The notes below the pieces were generated by a model that saw only the letters and a list, made by a program, of their open reading frames with translations, made no database searches and was not told the DNA's origin. Made by a program: the position numbers and the translations under genes. A DNA stretch of 64,000 bases, from contig NZ_VUOB01000001.1 of NCBI RefSeq assembly GCF_008386585.1, positions 169,201 through 233,200 of the forward strand. Reading direction: 5' to 3'. Position 1 is the first letter of the stretch, and each line of letters opens with the position of its first letter. The stretch comes from Solihabitans fulvus. Lineage in GTDB: Bacteria > Actinomycetota > Actinomycetes > Mycobacteriales > Pseudonocardiaceae. Shown here piece by piece: positions 16,395-25,077 of the stretch.

Positions 16395-18329
16395 TCAGAG
16401 CTTGACCGGGTACACCGGCTCGGGGATCTCCGGCTTGATCCGGTTCTCCACGAAGATGCCGTGCCACAACATGAACACCAGCAGCGCCCAGAGCTGGCGG
16501 CTGCGGTCGAACTGGCCGGCCTTGTGCTCCTCAAGCAACGCGAGCACTGCCCGCTTGTCCAGCAGCTCGTCGGTCCTGGAGTCCGCGATGATCCCGCGCG
16601 CCCAGTCGTACATCTCGTTGCGCAGCCACAGGCGGATCGGCACCGGGAAGCCGAGCTTGGGGCGGTTCAGCACGTGCGCCGGGATGATCTTGGCCAGCGC
16701 CCTGCGCAGCGCGTACTTCGTGGTGCCGCCTGCCAGCTTCTGGTCGACCGGGATGCTCGCGGCGATCCGGAACACCTCGGTGTCCAGGAACGGCACCCGC
16801 AGCTCAAGCGAGTTGGCCATGGTCACCTTGTCGGCCTTGGTCAGGATGTCCCCGCGCAGCCAGGTGAACAGGTCGACGTGCTGCATCCTGGCGACCGGAT
16901 CCCAGTCGCGCGAAACCTGGTACCAGGGCGCCGTGACGTCCTGGAAGCCGATCCGCTCGTCGTAGTTCCGCAGCACCGCGCGCAGCTGCTCGTCGCGGAA
17001 GTTGCGGGCGTTGCCGTAGTACCGCTCCTCCAGCGTCAGCGCGCCGCGTCGCAGCAGATCCTTGCCCCGCACGCCCTCGGGGATCTTCGTGGACACCTTG
17101 CCCATCAGCTTGCGCACGCCGCCGGGCACCTTTTCGAACGGTGCAAGGGAAAGCGGCTCGTTGTAGATCGTGTAGCCGCCGAAGAGCTCGTCCGCACCTT
17201 CGCCGGACAGCACCGCCTTGACGTACTTGCGCGCCTCCCGCGCGATGAAGTACAGCGGCACCAACGCTGGGTCGGCCACCGGGTCGTCCAGGTACCAGAT
17301 GATGAGCGGCAGCGACTCCATCATCTCCTGCGCCGACACCACCTTCACCACGTGCCGGACGCCGATCGCCGCCGCGGTCTCGGCGGCCACGTCGACCTCG
17401 GAGTAGCCGTCCCGGTCGAACCCGCTGGTGAACGCGATGAGATTCGGGTTGTGCTGCTTGGCAAGCGTGGCCGTCGCGGTCGAGTCGATGCCGCCGGAGA
17501 GGAACGCGCCGACCGTGACCTCGGGGTCGGAGATCATGTGCTTGGACACGGAGTCCCGCATGACGTCGGCGATGCGCTCGTACAGCGCCTCGGCCTCGGC
17601 CTCGCCGTTGACCGGCGTTGCGGCAAACCTCGGGTGGAAGTACCTGGTGAACTCGACCCGACCGCCGGGCACGATCCGGAACGACGTGCCGGACTCGACC
17701 CGCCGGATGCCGGTGTGCAGCGACTCGGGCTCCGGCACGTACTGGAGCACCAGGTAGTGCTGCAACGCGGTGCGGTCCAGCTGCTCGTGCACGCCGAGCG
17801 GGCCGGACAGCTCAAGCAGGCTCTTCTTCTCGCTGGAGAAGGCGGTGCCGCCGGGACCGGTGGAGTAGAACAGCGGCTTGATGCCGAACGGGTCGCGCGC
17901 GCCGAAGACGACCTTCTCCTGCGCGTCCCAGATCATGAAGGCGAACATGCCGCGCAGCTTGGTGACCGCGTCCGGGCCGAGGTGGTGGTACGCGGCGACG
18001 ACGGCCTCGGCGTCGCCCTCGGTGTTGAACCTCGTGCCGAACCGCGCGGCGAGTTCCGCGCGCAGCTCAAGGTAGTTGTAGACCTCGCCGTTGAAGTTCA
18101 TGGTGTAGCGCCTCGGGGCCTCCGGCGGGCCCCAGACCAGCGGCTGGTGCGAGTGCTCGAGATCGATGAACCCGAGCCGGTTGAAGCCGTAGACGACCTC
18201 GGCGTCAGCCCAGGTGTCGGTCTCGTCGGGGCCCCGGTGCCGTTGGCAGCGCAGCGCGGCGCCCACGGCGGCGCGTGCCGCAATCGCTTCGCTCTCGGTG
18301 GCGCAGATCAGTCCAAGCACTCCACACAC
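16395..18329 (-). CDS. asnB: Asparagine synthetase (glutamine-hydrolysing), AsnB type
   Basis: The 644-residue enzyme has both AsnB domains. The N-terminal class II amidotransferase begins Met-Cys-Gly-Val-Leu-Gly, so Cys2 becomes the N-terminal nucleophile. RHRGPDE and NFNGEVYNYLELRAEL follow. The synthetase domain carries the ATP PP-loop FLSGGIDSTATA near residue 265 and the C-terminal LELRVPFLDTEVF. It converts aspartate, glutamine and ATP to asparagine. I place the start at GTG 18329 rather than the ATG 12 bases upstream because the catalytic Cys must be residue 2. The actinobacterial paralogue group of this length (about 640) is often single-gene, as here. It must not be confused with the lasso cyclase at 56838, which is related but lacks Cys2. 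Confidence 0.93.
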   Translation of the reverse strand: MCGVLGLICATESEAIAARAAVGAALRCQRHRGPDETDTWADAEVVYGFNRLGFIDLEHSHQPLVWGPPEAPRRYTMNFNGEVYNYLELRAELAARFGTRFNTEGDAEAVVAAYHHLGPDAVTKLRGMFAFMIWDAQEKVVFGARDPFGIKPLFYSTGPGGTAFSSEKKSLLELSGPLGVHEQLDRTALQHYLVLQYVPEPESLHTGIRRVESGTSFRIVPGGRVEFTRYFHPRFAATPVNGEAEAEALYERIADVMRDSVSKHMISDPEVTVGAFLSGGIDSTATATLAKQHNPNLIAFTSGFDRDGYSEVDVAAETAAAIGVRHVVKVVSAQEMMESLPLIIWYLDDPVADPALVPLYFIAREARKYVKAVLSGEGADELFGGYTIYNEPLSLAPFEKVPGGVRKLMGKVSTKIPEGVRGKDLLRRGALTLEERYYGNARNFRDEQLRAVLRNYDERIGFQDVTAPWYQVSRDWDPVARMQHVDLFTWLRGDILTKADKVTMANSLELRVPFLDTEVFRIAASIPVDQKLAGGTTKYALRRALAKIIPAHVLNRPKLGFPVPIRLWLRNEMYDWARGIIADSRTDELLDKRAVLALLEEHKAGQFDRSRQLWALLVFMLWHGIFVENRIKPEIPEPVYPVKL

Positions 18330-18520
18330 GTGTACGCACACCTCATGTCTACGCCGGGCACAGGATGCCCCCAGTATGCCGTGCGCCGGTGACCGCTACG
18401 ACGTTCGGTCGGTGTCGCCGCCCCTTACCCGGCGGGACGAGGCCCTACCGGGCCGAAACTGAGGGTCCCGCGTAGGCATCTGCCCGATCCGCGTAGATCA
18501 CCCGTGGCGCGATACTCGGC

Positions 18521-19693
18521 ATGATGACCATCCCGGACGTTCGCCCCGCCATCCTGACCCGCCGGATGGCGCTGCTGCTGCTCGCCTCGTTCGCCGCCAT
18601 GACCAGCTTCTACCTGCTGCTGTCGGTCGTCCCCCTGTACGCGGCGACGGCCGGGGCCGGCGGGGTCGGCGCTGGCCTCGCGACCGGCGTCATGATGCTG
18701 GCCACCGTGCTGGTGGAGCTGGGCACGCCGCGCCTGATCGGCCGCTTCGGCTACCGGGCGGTACTCGCCGCCGGGCTGACGCTGCTCGGCCTGCCCGCCG
18801 CCGCGTTGGCCGCGTCGCAGGCGCTGCCGTTCGTGCTGGTGGTGTGTCTGGCGCGCGGCGCGGGGCTGGCCGCCGTGGTCGTCGGCGGCACGGCGCTGGT
18901 CGCCGAGCTGGTGCCGGCGGAGCGCCGCGCGGAGGGGCTCGGCCTCTACGGCCTCGCCGTCGGGATCCCCGCCACGGTCGGCCTGCCGCTTGGCGTGTGG
19001 CTCAGCGACCACCTCGGTTTCCGGCCCGTGTTCGGCCTCGCCGCCGTGGTCGCCCTGGTCGCGCTGGCCGCCGTGCCCGGCCTGCCGTCGCGGGGCGGGC
19101 AGGCCGACCACGACGAGCGGGCCGCGCCCGGCGGGGTGCTCGGCGTGCTGCGCACCGGGGCGATCGCCAGGCCTGCGCTGGTGTTCGCCGCCGTCACGCT
19201 CGCGGCGGGCGTCGTGGTGACCTTCCTGCCGCTGGCGTTGTCGCCGTCGGCGCGTCAGCTCGCCGCGGCCGCGTTGCTGGTCGAGGCCTCGGCCGCGCCG
19301 CTGGCCCGCTGGGGCGCCGGGCGGTTCGGCGACCGGCACGGCTCCGGCCGCCTGCTCCTGCCCGCCGTGCTCGCGGCCGCCGTCGGCACGGCCGCGCTGG
19401 TGCTGGTGGACAACCCGGTCGCGCTGCTCGCGGGAATGGCGCTGTTCGGCCTCGGGTTCGGCGCGGCGCAGAACGTGACGCTGGCCCTGATGTTCGACCG
19501 CGCGAGCAAGGCCGAGTTCGGCCGGGTGAGCGCGCTGTGGAACCTCGCCTTCGACGGCGGCATCGGCGTCGGGGCCGTCGGCTTCGGCCTGCTGGTGGGG
19601 CCGGCAGGCTATCCGGTCGGGTTCGCGGTGACCGCCGCCGTGCTGTTCGCGGCCGCGCTGCCCAGCCTCTGGGACCGACGGACCGCGGGCTAG
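18521..19693 (+). CDS. MFS transporter
   Basis: The 390-residue protein has 12 predicted hydrophobic helices with a GRFGYRAVLAAGLTLLG loop between helices 2 and 3 and LVAELVPAERRAEGLGLYG before helix 5. This resembles sugar or drug efflux facilitators. Its stop overlaps the convergent RibD-like stop by three bases. The substrate is unknown. ATG 18521 and 18524 are both possible starts. Confidence 0.88.
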   Translation: MMTIPDVRPAILTRRMALLLLASFAAMTSFYLLLSVVPLYAATAGAGGVGAGLATGVMMLATVLVELGTPRLIGRFGYRAVLAAGLTLLGLPAAALAASQALPFVLVVCLARGAGLAAVVVGGTALVAELVPAERRAEGLGLYGLAVGIPATVGLPLGVWLSDHLGFRPVFGLAAVVALVALAAVPGLPSRGGQADHDERAAPGGVLGVLRTGAIARPALVFAAVTLAAGVVVTFLPLALSPSARQLAAAALLVEASAAPLARWGAGRFGDRHGSGRLLLPAVLAAAVGTAALVLVDNPVALLAGMALFGLGFGAAQNVTLALMFDRASKAEFGRVSALWNLAFDGGIGVGAVGFGLLVGPAGYPVGFAVTAAVLFAAALPSLWDRRTAG

Positions 19694-20355
19694 CGCTTCG
19701 CGGTCGTGTAGGTCAGGTGGGTCACCCTGGACGACGCCTCCACGCGGGTCTGCTCCAGCGCGAGGCGGTCGGGGTCCACGCGGTCGAACAGGCGGATGCC
19801 GGTGCCGAACAGCACGGGCGCGAGGGTGACCACGAACTCGTCGACCAGGCCGGCGTCCAGGTACTGCTGGATCGTCTCGGCGCCGCCCGCGATGCGCACG
19901 TCCCGGTCGCCCGCGGCCTCGCGCGCCTTGAGCAGCGCGCTCTCGATGCCGTCGTTGACGAAATGGAAGGTGGTGCCGCCCGGCCGCTCCCACGGGTCAC
20001 GCCTGGTGTGGGTGACGACGAAGACCGGGGTGTGGAACGGGGCCTCCTCCGGCCACGCCAGCTCGCCCGCCTCGAACATGCGCTTGCCCATGACGCTCAC
20101 GCCGGTGCGCTCGTACGTCGCCCGTACGAAGTCGTTGTCTAGCCCCTCCTCGCCGCCCTCGCCGAGCTTGGCGCTCTCCCGGAACCAGCGCTGTGGGAAC
20201 ACCCAGGCCTGTAGTTCCGACCACTTCGCCAGCCAGCGCTGGGCCCTCGGGTCGTGCTGACCCTTGGGCGAGAAGACGTCCTCGACGGGCACGGCTTCCG
20301 GCGCCATGAAGCCGTCCAGCGACATCGTCACGCTGAAGAACACCTTCCCTGCCAT
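19690..20355 (-). CDS. Dihydrofolate reductase-fold protein (RibD C-terminal type)
   Basis: The 221-residue protein starts MAGKVFFSVTMSLDGFMAPEA and has VSVMGKRMFEAGELAW, PVFVVTHTRR and the NADPH loop VRIAGGAETIQQYLDAGLVDEF, typical of YyaP/RibD-C reductases. It is the last gene of an ArsR-AHSA1-RibD operon: the AHSA1 stop and this ATG overlap (TGATG). The substrate is not known; the fold reduces pterin- or flavin-precursor-like compounds. Confidence 0.9.
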   Translation of the reverse strand: MAGKVFFSVTMSLDGFMAPEAVPVEDVFSPKGQHDPRAQRWLAKWSELQAWVFPQRWFRESAKLGEGGEEGLDNDFVRATYERTGVSVMGKRMFEAGELAWPEEAPFHTPVFVVTHTRRDPWERPGGTTFHFVNDGIESALLKAREAAGDRDVRIAGGAETIQQYLDAGLVDEFVVTLAPVLFGTGIRLFDRVDPDRLALEQTRVEASSRVTHLTYTTAKR

Positions 20356-20906
20356 CAGCTTTCCGCTCCATTCCTGGTGATTTCGTCTTGGGTTGGTTCG
20401 TTTGGGGTTGGTTCGTTTCGGGTGAGTTCTGCGACGTAGGCCGCCAGGTTGCGCAGGGTCTGCTCGCCGCCTTCGATCGCGTGGTACTTCGTCACGGCCT
20501 CGTCGCGCAGTTCCCTGGTGGGGAACAGCGTGTGCATCACGATCCGGGTTTGCTCGCCGGCCGACTCGAAGGTCAGGACCGACTCGAAGGCGTTCGGGTC
20601 GTCGTGGGACTCGCCGTGCAGTAGCTCGATCCGTTCCGGCGGGACGATCTCCCGCCAGGTGATCCACTCCTGGTAGTCGGTCCCGTCCGGCCCGTGCATG
20701 ACGAAGTCCCACTCCCCGCCGACGCGGAACTCGAAGGACCGCGTGCTGGTGGTGAAGCCCTCCGGCCCCCACCACCGCGACAGGTGCCGGACTCGCGTGA
20801 ACGCCTCGAACACCAGCTCTCTCGGGGCGCCGATCACCCGGGAGATCACGATCTCGCGGTCCGCGATCGCGGGTGCGGGCTCGCCGCCGCTACTGGTCGT
20901 CGTCAT
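20355..20906 (-). CDS. AHSA1/SRPBCC family protein
   Basis: The 183-residue protein shows the AHSA1-like SRPBCC pattern: IVISRVIGAPRELVFEAFTRVRHLSRWWGPEGF, GGEWDFVMHGPDG, and a long C-terminal helix ending GGEQTLRNLAAYVAELTR. The fold makes a deep hydrophobic pocket for small ligands. Its ATG has GGAGGG upstream and overlaps the ArsR gene end by 17 bp, a classic coupling in actinomycetes. The last 20 residues (NEPTPNEPTQDE) come from a 15-bp duplication and look like an unstructured extension. Confidence 0.88.
   Translation of the reverse strand: MTTTSSGGEPAPAIADREIVISRVIGAPRELVFEAFTRVRHLSRWWGPEGFTTSTRSFEFRVGGEWDFVMHGPDGTDYQEWITWREIVPPERIELLHGESHDDPNAFESVLTFESAGEQTRIVMHTLFPTRELRDEAVTKYHAIEGGEQTLRNLAAYVAELTRNEPTPNEPTQDEITRNGAES
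20390..20418. repeat. 15-bp duplication at the 3' end of the AHSA1 gene
   Basis: GGGTTGGTTCGTTT occurs at 20390-20403 and again at 20405-20418. The 15-bp period keeps the frame and doubles the peptide NEPT in the protein tail. Confidence 0.7.
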
Positions 20907-21252
20907 CGGGTGATCCCTCCTGCCTTGCCTGCTTCAGCTCCTGCACGTACTGGTCCAGCCGGTCGAAGCTCTCGCTCCAGAACTGCTCGAAGCCGCCAAC
21001 CCACTCGTGGACCGGCCGCAGTCCGCCTGCGTCCAGGCCGTACAGCCGCTGCCTGCCCGCCTCCCGGACCCGCACGAGCCCGACCTCCCGGAGGACCCGC
21101 AGGTGCTTGGACGCCTGCGGCTGGGTCATCCCCAGGTTCCGCGCCAGGTCGGTCACCGGCCGCTCGCCGCCCCGCAGCAGCACCAGGATCTCCCGCCGCT
21201 GCGGTTCGGCGATCGCGTTGAACGCGTCCGAGGTCGTCGCCGCTCGTGCCAT
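20890..21252 (-). CDS. ArsR family transcriptional regulator
   Basis: The 120-residue protein is a winged-helix ArsR regulator: FNAIAEPQRREILVLLRGGERPVTDLARNLGMTQPQASKHLRVLREVGLV, then RQRLYGLDAGGL. No metal-binding Cys pair is present, which fits the subgroup paired with AHSA1 proteins. The promoter is unusually clear: TTGACG and TATGAT with 16 bp between, and the predicted +1 falls on the A of the start codon. The transcript is therefore probably leaderless, and the CCCATATGGG palindrome lies in the spacer for autorepression. Confidence 0.9.
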   Translation of the reverse strand: MARAATTSDAFNAIAEPQRREILVLLRGGERPVTDLARNLGMTQPQASKHLRVLREVGLVRVREAGRQRLYGLDAGGLRPVHEWVGGFEQFWSESFDRLDQYVQELKQARQEGSPDDDDQ

Positions 21253-21258
21253 GACACC

Positions 21259-21286
21259 ATCATATGCCCATATGGGAATGCGTCAA
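21259..21286 (-). promoter_or_regulatory. Leaderless promoter with ArsR operator in its spacer
   Basis: Reading leftward, TTGACG (21286-21281) and TATGAT (21264-21259) are near-consensus -35 and -10 boxes with a 16-bp spacer. The spacer contains the perfect palindrome CCCATATGGG (21267-21276), partly repeated as CATATG. The start codon lies six bases after the -10 box, so the mRNA should begin at or next to the ATG. Confidence 0.75.
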
Positions 21287-21324
21287 CTCCCCGTCACAGC
21301 ACGGGAGGTGCTGTGACGGGGAGT
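21286..21324. terminator. 17-bp perfect hairpin downstream of rtcB
   Basis: ACTCCCCGTCACAGCAC and its exact complement flank a 5-nt loop. It lies 55 bp downstream of the leftward rtcB stop and just upstream of the ArsR promoter, which it would shield from read-through. Confidence 0.75.
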
Positions 21325-21378
21325 GACGGGCTGGAACTGTCAGGCAGGCGGACGGCAGCTGGAAGGCCGCCGACCGTC

Positions 21379-22554
21379 CTAGTCGCCCTTGACGTTCAGG
21401 ATCTGGCGCAGGGTGTGCCGGACCTCGACGAGGTCGGCGGCGTCGGCCATCACGATGTCGATGTCCTTGTACGCCTGGGGAATCTCGTCGATGAACGCCG
21501 CGGTGTCACGGAACTCGATGCCGGCCATCGCGGTCCGCAGGTCCTCGTGGGTGAACGTCCGGCGAGCCGCCGAGCGCGAGTAGTTGCGGCCGGCGCCGTG
21601 CGGCGAGGAGTTCAGCGACAGCCGGTTGCCCTTGCCGACCACGACGTAGCTCGCCGTGCCCATGCTGCCGGGGATCAGGCCCGGCTTGCCCTCGGTGGCC
21701 TCGATCGCGCCCTTGCGGGACACCCACACGTCCTTGCCGCGGTGCCGCTCGCGCTCGGTGAAGTTGTGGTGGCACGCGATGCGCTCGATCTCGACGACGT
21801 CGGTGCCGATCCACTCGGACGTGCAGGCCACGACCCGGTCCATCATCTCCTCGCGGTTCTGGAGCGCGAACTCCTGCGCCCACCGCAGTTCCTTGATGTA
21901 GGACCAGAACTCGTCCGTGCCCTCGACGAGGTAGGCGAGGTCGGGATCGGGCAGCGAGATCCACCACTTCGCGCAGAGTTCCTGCGCCACCTTGATGTGA
22001 CGCTGGGCGATCCGGTTGCCGACACCGCGCGAACCGGAGTGCAGGAACAGCCACACCGCACCGGTCTCGTCGACGGTGACCTCGATGAAGTGGTTGCCGG
22101 AGCCCAGGGTGCCCAGCTGGAGAGCCCAGTTCGCGCCATAGCGGGCCGGATCGAACCCGCTCTTCTCGGCCTTGGCCGTCAGCGCCTCGATGCGGGGCGC
22201 CGCGGTGTCGGTGATGGCGGTGTTGTAGTTGCCCGCCGACAGCGGGATGGCCCGCTCGATCGCCTCGCGCAGCTCGGACAGCGGCTTCGGGTGCGCGGTG
22301 ACGTCGTCCAGGTGGAACTGGGTGCGCACGGCGGCCATGCCGCAGCCGATGTCCACACCGACCGCGGCCGGAATGATCGCGCCGAGGGTGGGGATGACGG
22401 AGCCGACCGTCGCGCCCTTGCCGAGGTGTGCGTCGGGCATCAGGGCGAGGTGCGGGAAGATGAACGGCATGCCGGCAGTCTTCTCAGCCTGTTCGCGAGT
22501 GCTGGGCTCCAGAATGGATGCCCAGTTCATGAGTCGCTTGCTGATCTGCTGCAC
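21379..22554 (-). CDS. rtcB: RNA ligase RtcB
   Basis: The 391-residue protein matches RtcB throughout: LMPDAHLGKGATVGSVIP, AVGVDIGCGMAAV with the metal-binding Cys, LGSGNHFIEV, FLHSGSRGVGN, IACHHNF, and SPHGAGRNYSR with the His that is guanylated. RtcB joins 2',3'-cyclic phosphate RNA ends to 5'-OH ends with GTP and Mn2+. No RtcA or archease gene is adjacent, and no RtcR regulator. The GTG at 22554 is chosen because GGAGAG lies at good spacing and family homology (QQISKRLMNWASIL) starts there; the longer frame from 22599 lacks a ribosome site. Confidence 0.93.
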   Translation of the reverse strand: MQQISKRLMNWASILEPSTREQAEKTAGMPFIFPHLALMPDAHLGKGATVGSVIPTLGAIIPAAVGVDIGCGMAAVRTQFHLDDVTAHPKPLSELREAIERAIPLSAGNYNTAITDTAAPRIEALTAKAEKSGFDPARYGANWALQLGTLGSGNHFIEVTVDETGAVWLFLHSGSRGVGNRIAQRHIKVAQELCAKWWISLPDPDLAYLVEGTDEFWSYIKELRWAQEFALQNREEMMDRVVACTSEWIGTDVVEIERIACHHNFTERERHRGKDVWVSRKGAIEATEGKPGLIPGSMGTASYVVVGKGNRLSLNSSPHGAGRNYSRSAARRTFTHEDLRTAMAGIEFRDTAAFIDEIPQAYKDIDIVMADAADLVEVRHTLRQILNVKGD

Positions 22555-22838
22555 GGGACTGCTCTCCTGACGGGTCAAGCTGATGGGTTGGCGGGTCACG
22601 GACCTGCGCCGCGATGGTCGCGGGCAGACTCAGTGTGACCGATCAAGGTCGGTCGCGCCGCCGAATTTCGCCCCGCCCGGACCGGGTCGGTGAGGTCCGC
22701 CGGCACCGCGCTGAGTTCGTGAAATGGAGTGAACATCGGCGCCACCGCACGCGGAACCCTGTGTCGTGTCATCAGGATTTCATCGGACGCGGTTAGCGTC
22801 GGCTCGGTACTGCGGTGAAGTCTCTCGAAGGGGCAGGC

Positions 22839-24293
22839 ATGCGCCACGATGATGGCACCGGCACGAACCAACCAGCAGCGGACGTTCTCGGCGGCACGGC
22901 GCCGCGCATAAGCCGTTCGACCTTCCTCAAGGGCGCGGCGGGTGCGGTGCTTGGCGCGGGCGCCCTGTTCGGCGGTGTCGGCGGCGCGGTGGCCGCCGCC
23001 GCGACCGGCGCGTCGAGCAGCCCGAGATCCCCGTTCCCCGCCGGCTACGTCAAGGACCTCACCGGCAACGAGACGGCCAGGTTCGGCTTCACCGGCACCG
23101 ATCTCGGCTTCACCGCGAAGACCAACCACGGCTACTGCATCTCGATCTTCGGCGACACCTTCGACCAGCCTGTCCCCGCGCCGACCGACACCGGCTGGCG
23201 GTCGCCGGTCGGGCTGCGGCAGTCCAACGGCGACATCCAGAACGGCATTCGCTGGGACAACTGCATCGGCGGCGACCGCGCGAAGAAGATGATCCCGTAC
23301 GACCCGGTCGACGACGAGACCGCGCGCAACGTCCCCGGCCAGCCGCGCACCGAGATCCCGAACGACCTGGTCCACCTGCCCGACGGCCGCTACATCATGA
23401 CGACGTTCGGCGTGCGGGACTGGGCCGACCCGACACACGGCGGAATCCCCAGCGCGGGCGGCAGTTGGCGCACCTGGTACTCCCGGATGTGGACGTCGAC
23501 CGAGACGCACGCCGAGAACTGGGAACGCACCTGGAACCTGGACACGAACCAGCAGAACATGGACTTCTGGAACGCGGGCGAGTGGTCGCACTTCCAGAAC
23601 AACTCCATGATCATGTGGCCGAACGAGCCCTTCGTCTACATCTACGGCACGAACGAGGGGCGGTGGCGCGGCGGCGGCATCCACCTGATGCGCGTGCCGT
23701 GGGACCAGATGTGGCGGCCAAGCGCGTACCAGTTCTGGGGCGACAACGGCGGGTGGGACTGGCGGCAGAACGGGCCGTCGACGCCGATCCTGTCGCCGAC
23801 GGACGGAAGCGACGCCATCGGCGAGATCTCGGCGCAGGTCATCGACGGACAGGCCGTGTTGTCCTACCTCAACGGGCGATACGGCGCGGTGACGGTCAGC
23901 GCGCCATACCCGACGGGAATGTGGACCGCGCCCAAGATCCAGGTGACCTACCTCCAGGCCGCGAACCTCTACGCGCCGGTCGTGCACCCGTACTCGACGA
24001 CGGGCAACACCCAGCTGTTGGTGTCGCAGTGGATCACGCAGGGACCGGGTTCGCCGTTCTACGGCGTGCGGCAGTGGTCCGGCTCGCTCAACAGCCTGCG
24101 CTTCGCCGAGGCGGCGACCGCCGAGCGGCTGGTCGTGACGTCGCAGGAACCCGCCCACCCCGGTCACCAAGGGCCGCTCGCGCCGCAGTTGCAACGACTT
24201 CCGCTCCAGGATCGGATCGCGATCCTCAGCGCCAACGCCCATGACCGCGTGAGCCGCGACGACATCGCGGCCGTGGCGACGGGACAGCGCTGA
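22839..24293 (+). CDS. Exported DUF4185 protein with a Tat-like leader
   Basis: The 484-residue protein has a leader ISRSTFLKGAAGAVLGAGALF that looks like a Tat signal in which the second arginine of SRRxFLK is Ser. A domain follows with GYCISIFGDTFDQP, WRSPVGLRQSNGDIQNGI, EIPNDLVHLPDGRYIMTTFGV and LLVSQWITQGPGSPFYGVRQWSG, the DUF4185 pattern of secreted five-bladed-propeller-like proteins thought to act on or bind carbohydrates. The last 60 residues extend past the domain and look disordered. The ATG 22839 has AAGGGG upstream; a GTG at 22815 is the alternative. Confidence 0.8.
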   Translation: MRHDDGTGTNQPAADVLGGTAPRISRSTFLKGAAGAVLGAGALFGGVGGAVAAAATGASSSPRSPFPAGYVKDLTGNETARFGFTGTDLGFTAKTNHGYCISIFGDTFDQPVPAPTDTGWRSPVGLRQSNGDIQNGIRWDNCIGGDRAKKMIPYDPVDDETARNVPGQPRTEIPNDLVHLPDGRYIMTTFGVRDWADPTHGGIPSAGGSWRTWYSRMWTSTETHAENWERTWNLDTNQQNMDFWNAGEWSHFQNNSMIMWPNEPFVYIYGTNEGRWRGGGIHLMRVPWDQMWRPSAYQFWGDNGGWDWRQNGPSTPILSPTDGSDAIGEISAQVIDGQAVLSYLNGRYGAVTVSAPYPTGMWTAPKIQVTYLQAANLYAPVVHPYSTTGNTQLLVSQWITQGPGSPFYGVRQWSGSLNSLRFAEAATAERLVVTSQEPAHPGHQGPLAPQLQRLPLQDRIAILSANAHDRVSRDDIAAVATGQR

Positions 24294-24302
24294 CCTGAAC
24301 GT

Positions 24303-24339
24303 GTGCCCGGCCGGGAGCCCCCAGTGCCCGGCCGGGCAC
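24303..24339. terminator. Palindromic repeat between convergent genes
   Basis: A perfect 16-bp palindrome, GTGCCCGGCCGGGCAC (24324-24339), is preceded by a second copy of TGCCCGGCCGGG at 24304-24315. They lie between the converging DUF4185 and TetR stops and can form alternative hairpins. Confidence 0.55.
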
Positions 24340-24380
24340 GCCCAGTTCGGCGGCCCGGACTTCGTGCCGGGGTCGGGAAG

Positions 24381-24950
24381 TCAGGCCTGGTCGCCCACGA
24401 GCGCGAGTGCGCGCGACTCGGGAACTCCCAGCATGAGCAGGCTCGTGATCGTCGCTGCTCGGGCGTCGAGGGGCACGGTCGACCGATCGCTGTCCGCGAT
24501 GGCGAACACCACGCCGTAGGCAAGCTGGCTCAGCATGCCTGCCGGCAGGTGCTGGGCGAACACATCCCTGTCCTGGCCCCGTTTCACGAGGTCGGCGAGG
24601 AGTTCGTCGACCGGCCCGAGCAGGCTGTGGATCGCCTCGCCGTACTCGCCGCGGCGCAGTGCCAGCAGCACTCGGTACCGGTGCGCGACCGGCCAGACGC
24701 GGGCGATGAACTCGACCCACGTCGCGTCCGCGTCCGCGTGAGCGGCGTTGGCTTCGGTGAGCACGGCTGTCATCTCGGCGACGGCCCGTTCCGTGAGTGT
24801 CCGAACCAGGTCGAGGCGCGAGGGAAAGTGGCCGTAGACGGTGCGGCGGACGACGCCGGCAGCGGTGGCGATGTCGCCCATCCCGGCGTCGGGGTTGTCT
24901 CCCAGCACATCGAGGGCGACGTCGAGGATGCGATCGCGGGTCTCGTTCAT
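24381..24950 (-). CDS. TetR family regulator of the epoxide hydrolase
   Basis: From ATG 24950 the protein has 189 residues: MNETRDRILDVALDVLGDNPDAGMGDIATAAGVVRRTVYGHFPSRLDLVRTL is a TetR DNA-binding domain, followed by a helical ligand domain. A GTG at 24980 is also possible; the open frame beyond it runs into the operators and is excluded. It is divergent from the intact epoxide hydrolase gene, with two 18-bp palindromes between. A role as repressor of the hydrolase, released by an epoxide or related compound, is inferred. Confidence 0.88.
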   Translation of the reverse strand: MNETRDRILDVALDVLGDNPDAGMGDIATAAGVVRRTVYGHFPSRLDLVRTLTERAVAEMTAVLTEANAAHADADATWVEFIARVWPVAHRYRVLLALRRGEYGEAIHSLLGPVDELLADLVKRGQDRDVFAQHLPAGMLSQLAYGVVFAIADSDRSTVPLDARAATITSLLMLGVPESRALALVGDQA

Positions 24951-24990
24951 CGAGCGCGCACGGGAGGACTCGGTGGGCACGGCACCATTG

Positions 24991-25035
24991 TTGCACACTG
25001 GTGTGCAATGAAGTAGGTTGCACACCAGTGTGCAA
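24991..25035. promoter_or_regulatory. Two mirror-image TetR operators and a promoter
   Basis: TTGCACACTGGTGTGCAA (24991-25008) and TTGCACACCAGTGTGCAA (25018-25035) are each palindromes with 8-bp perfect arms and are reverse complements of one another. Centres are 27 bp apart. For the epoxide hydrolase, TTGCAC (24991) and TAGGTT (25015) fit -35 and -10 boxes with 18 bp between, so binding would block polymerase. Confidence 0.8.
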
Positions 25036-25077
25036 TGAGAAGCTGTGCCGTGCCTCGAAGCTCAGGAGACGAAGGCC

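Noticed and set aside
16395..18329. Considered as a second lasso cyclase
   Set aside because: It keeps Cys2 and the glutaminase motifs RGPDE and NGE, and has no B1, B2 or precursor nearby, so it is an ordinary AsnB.
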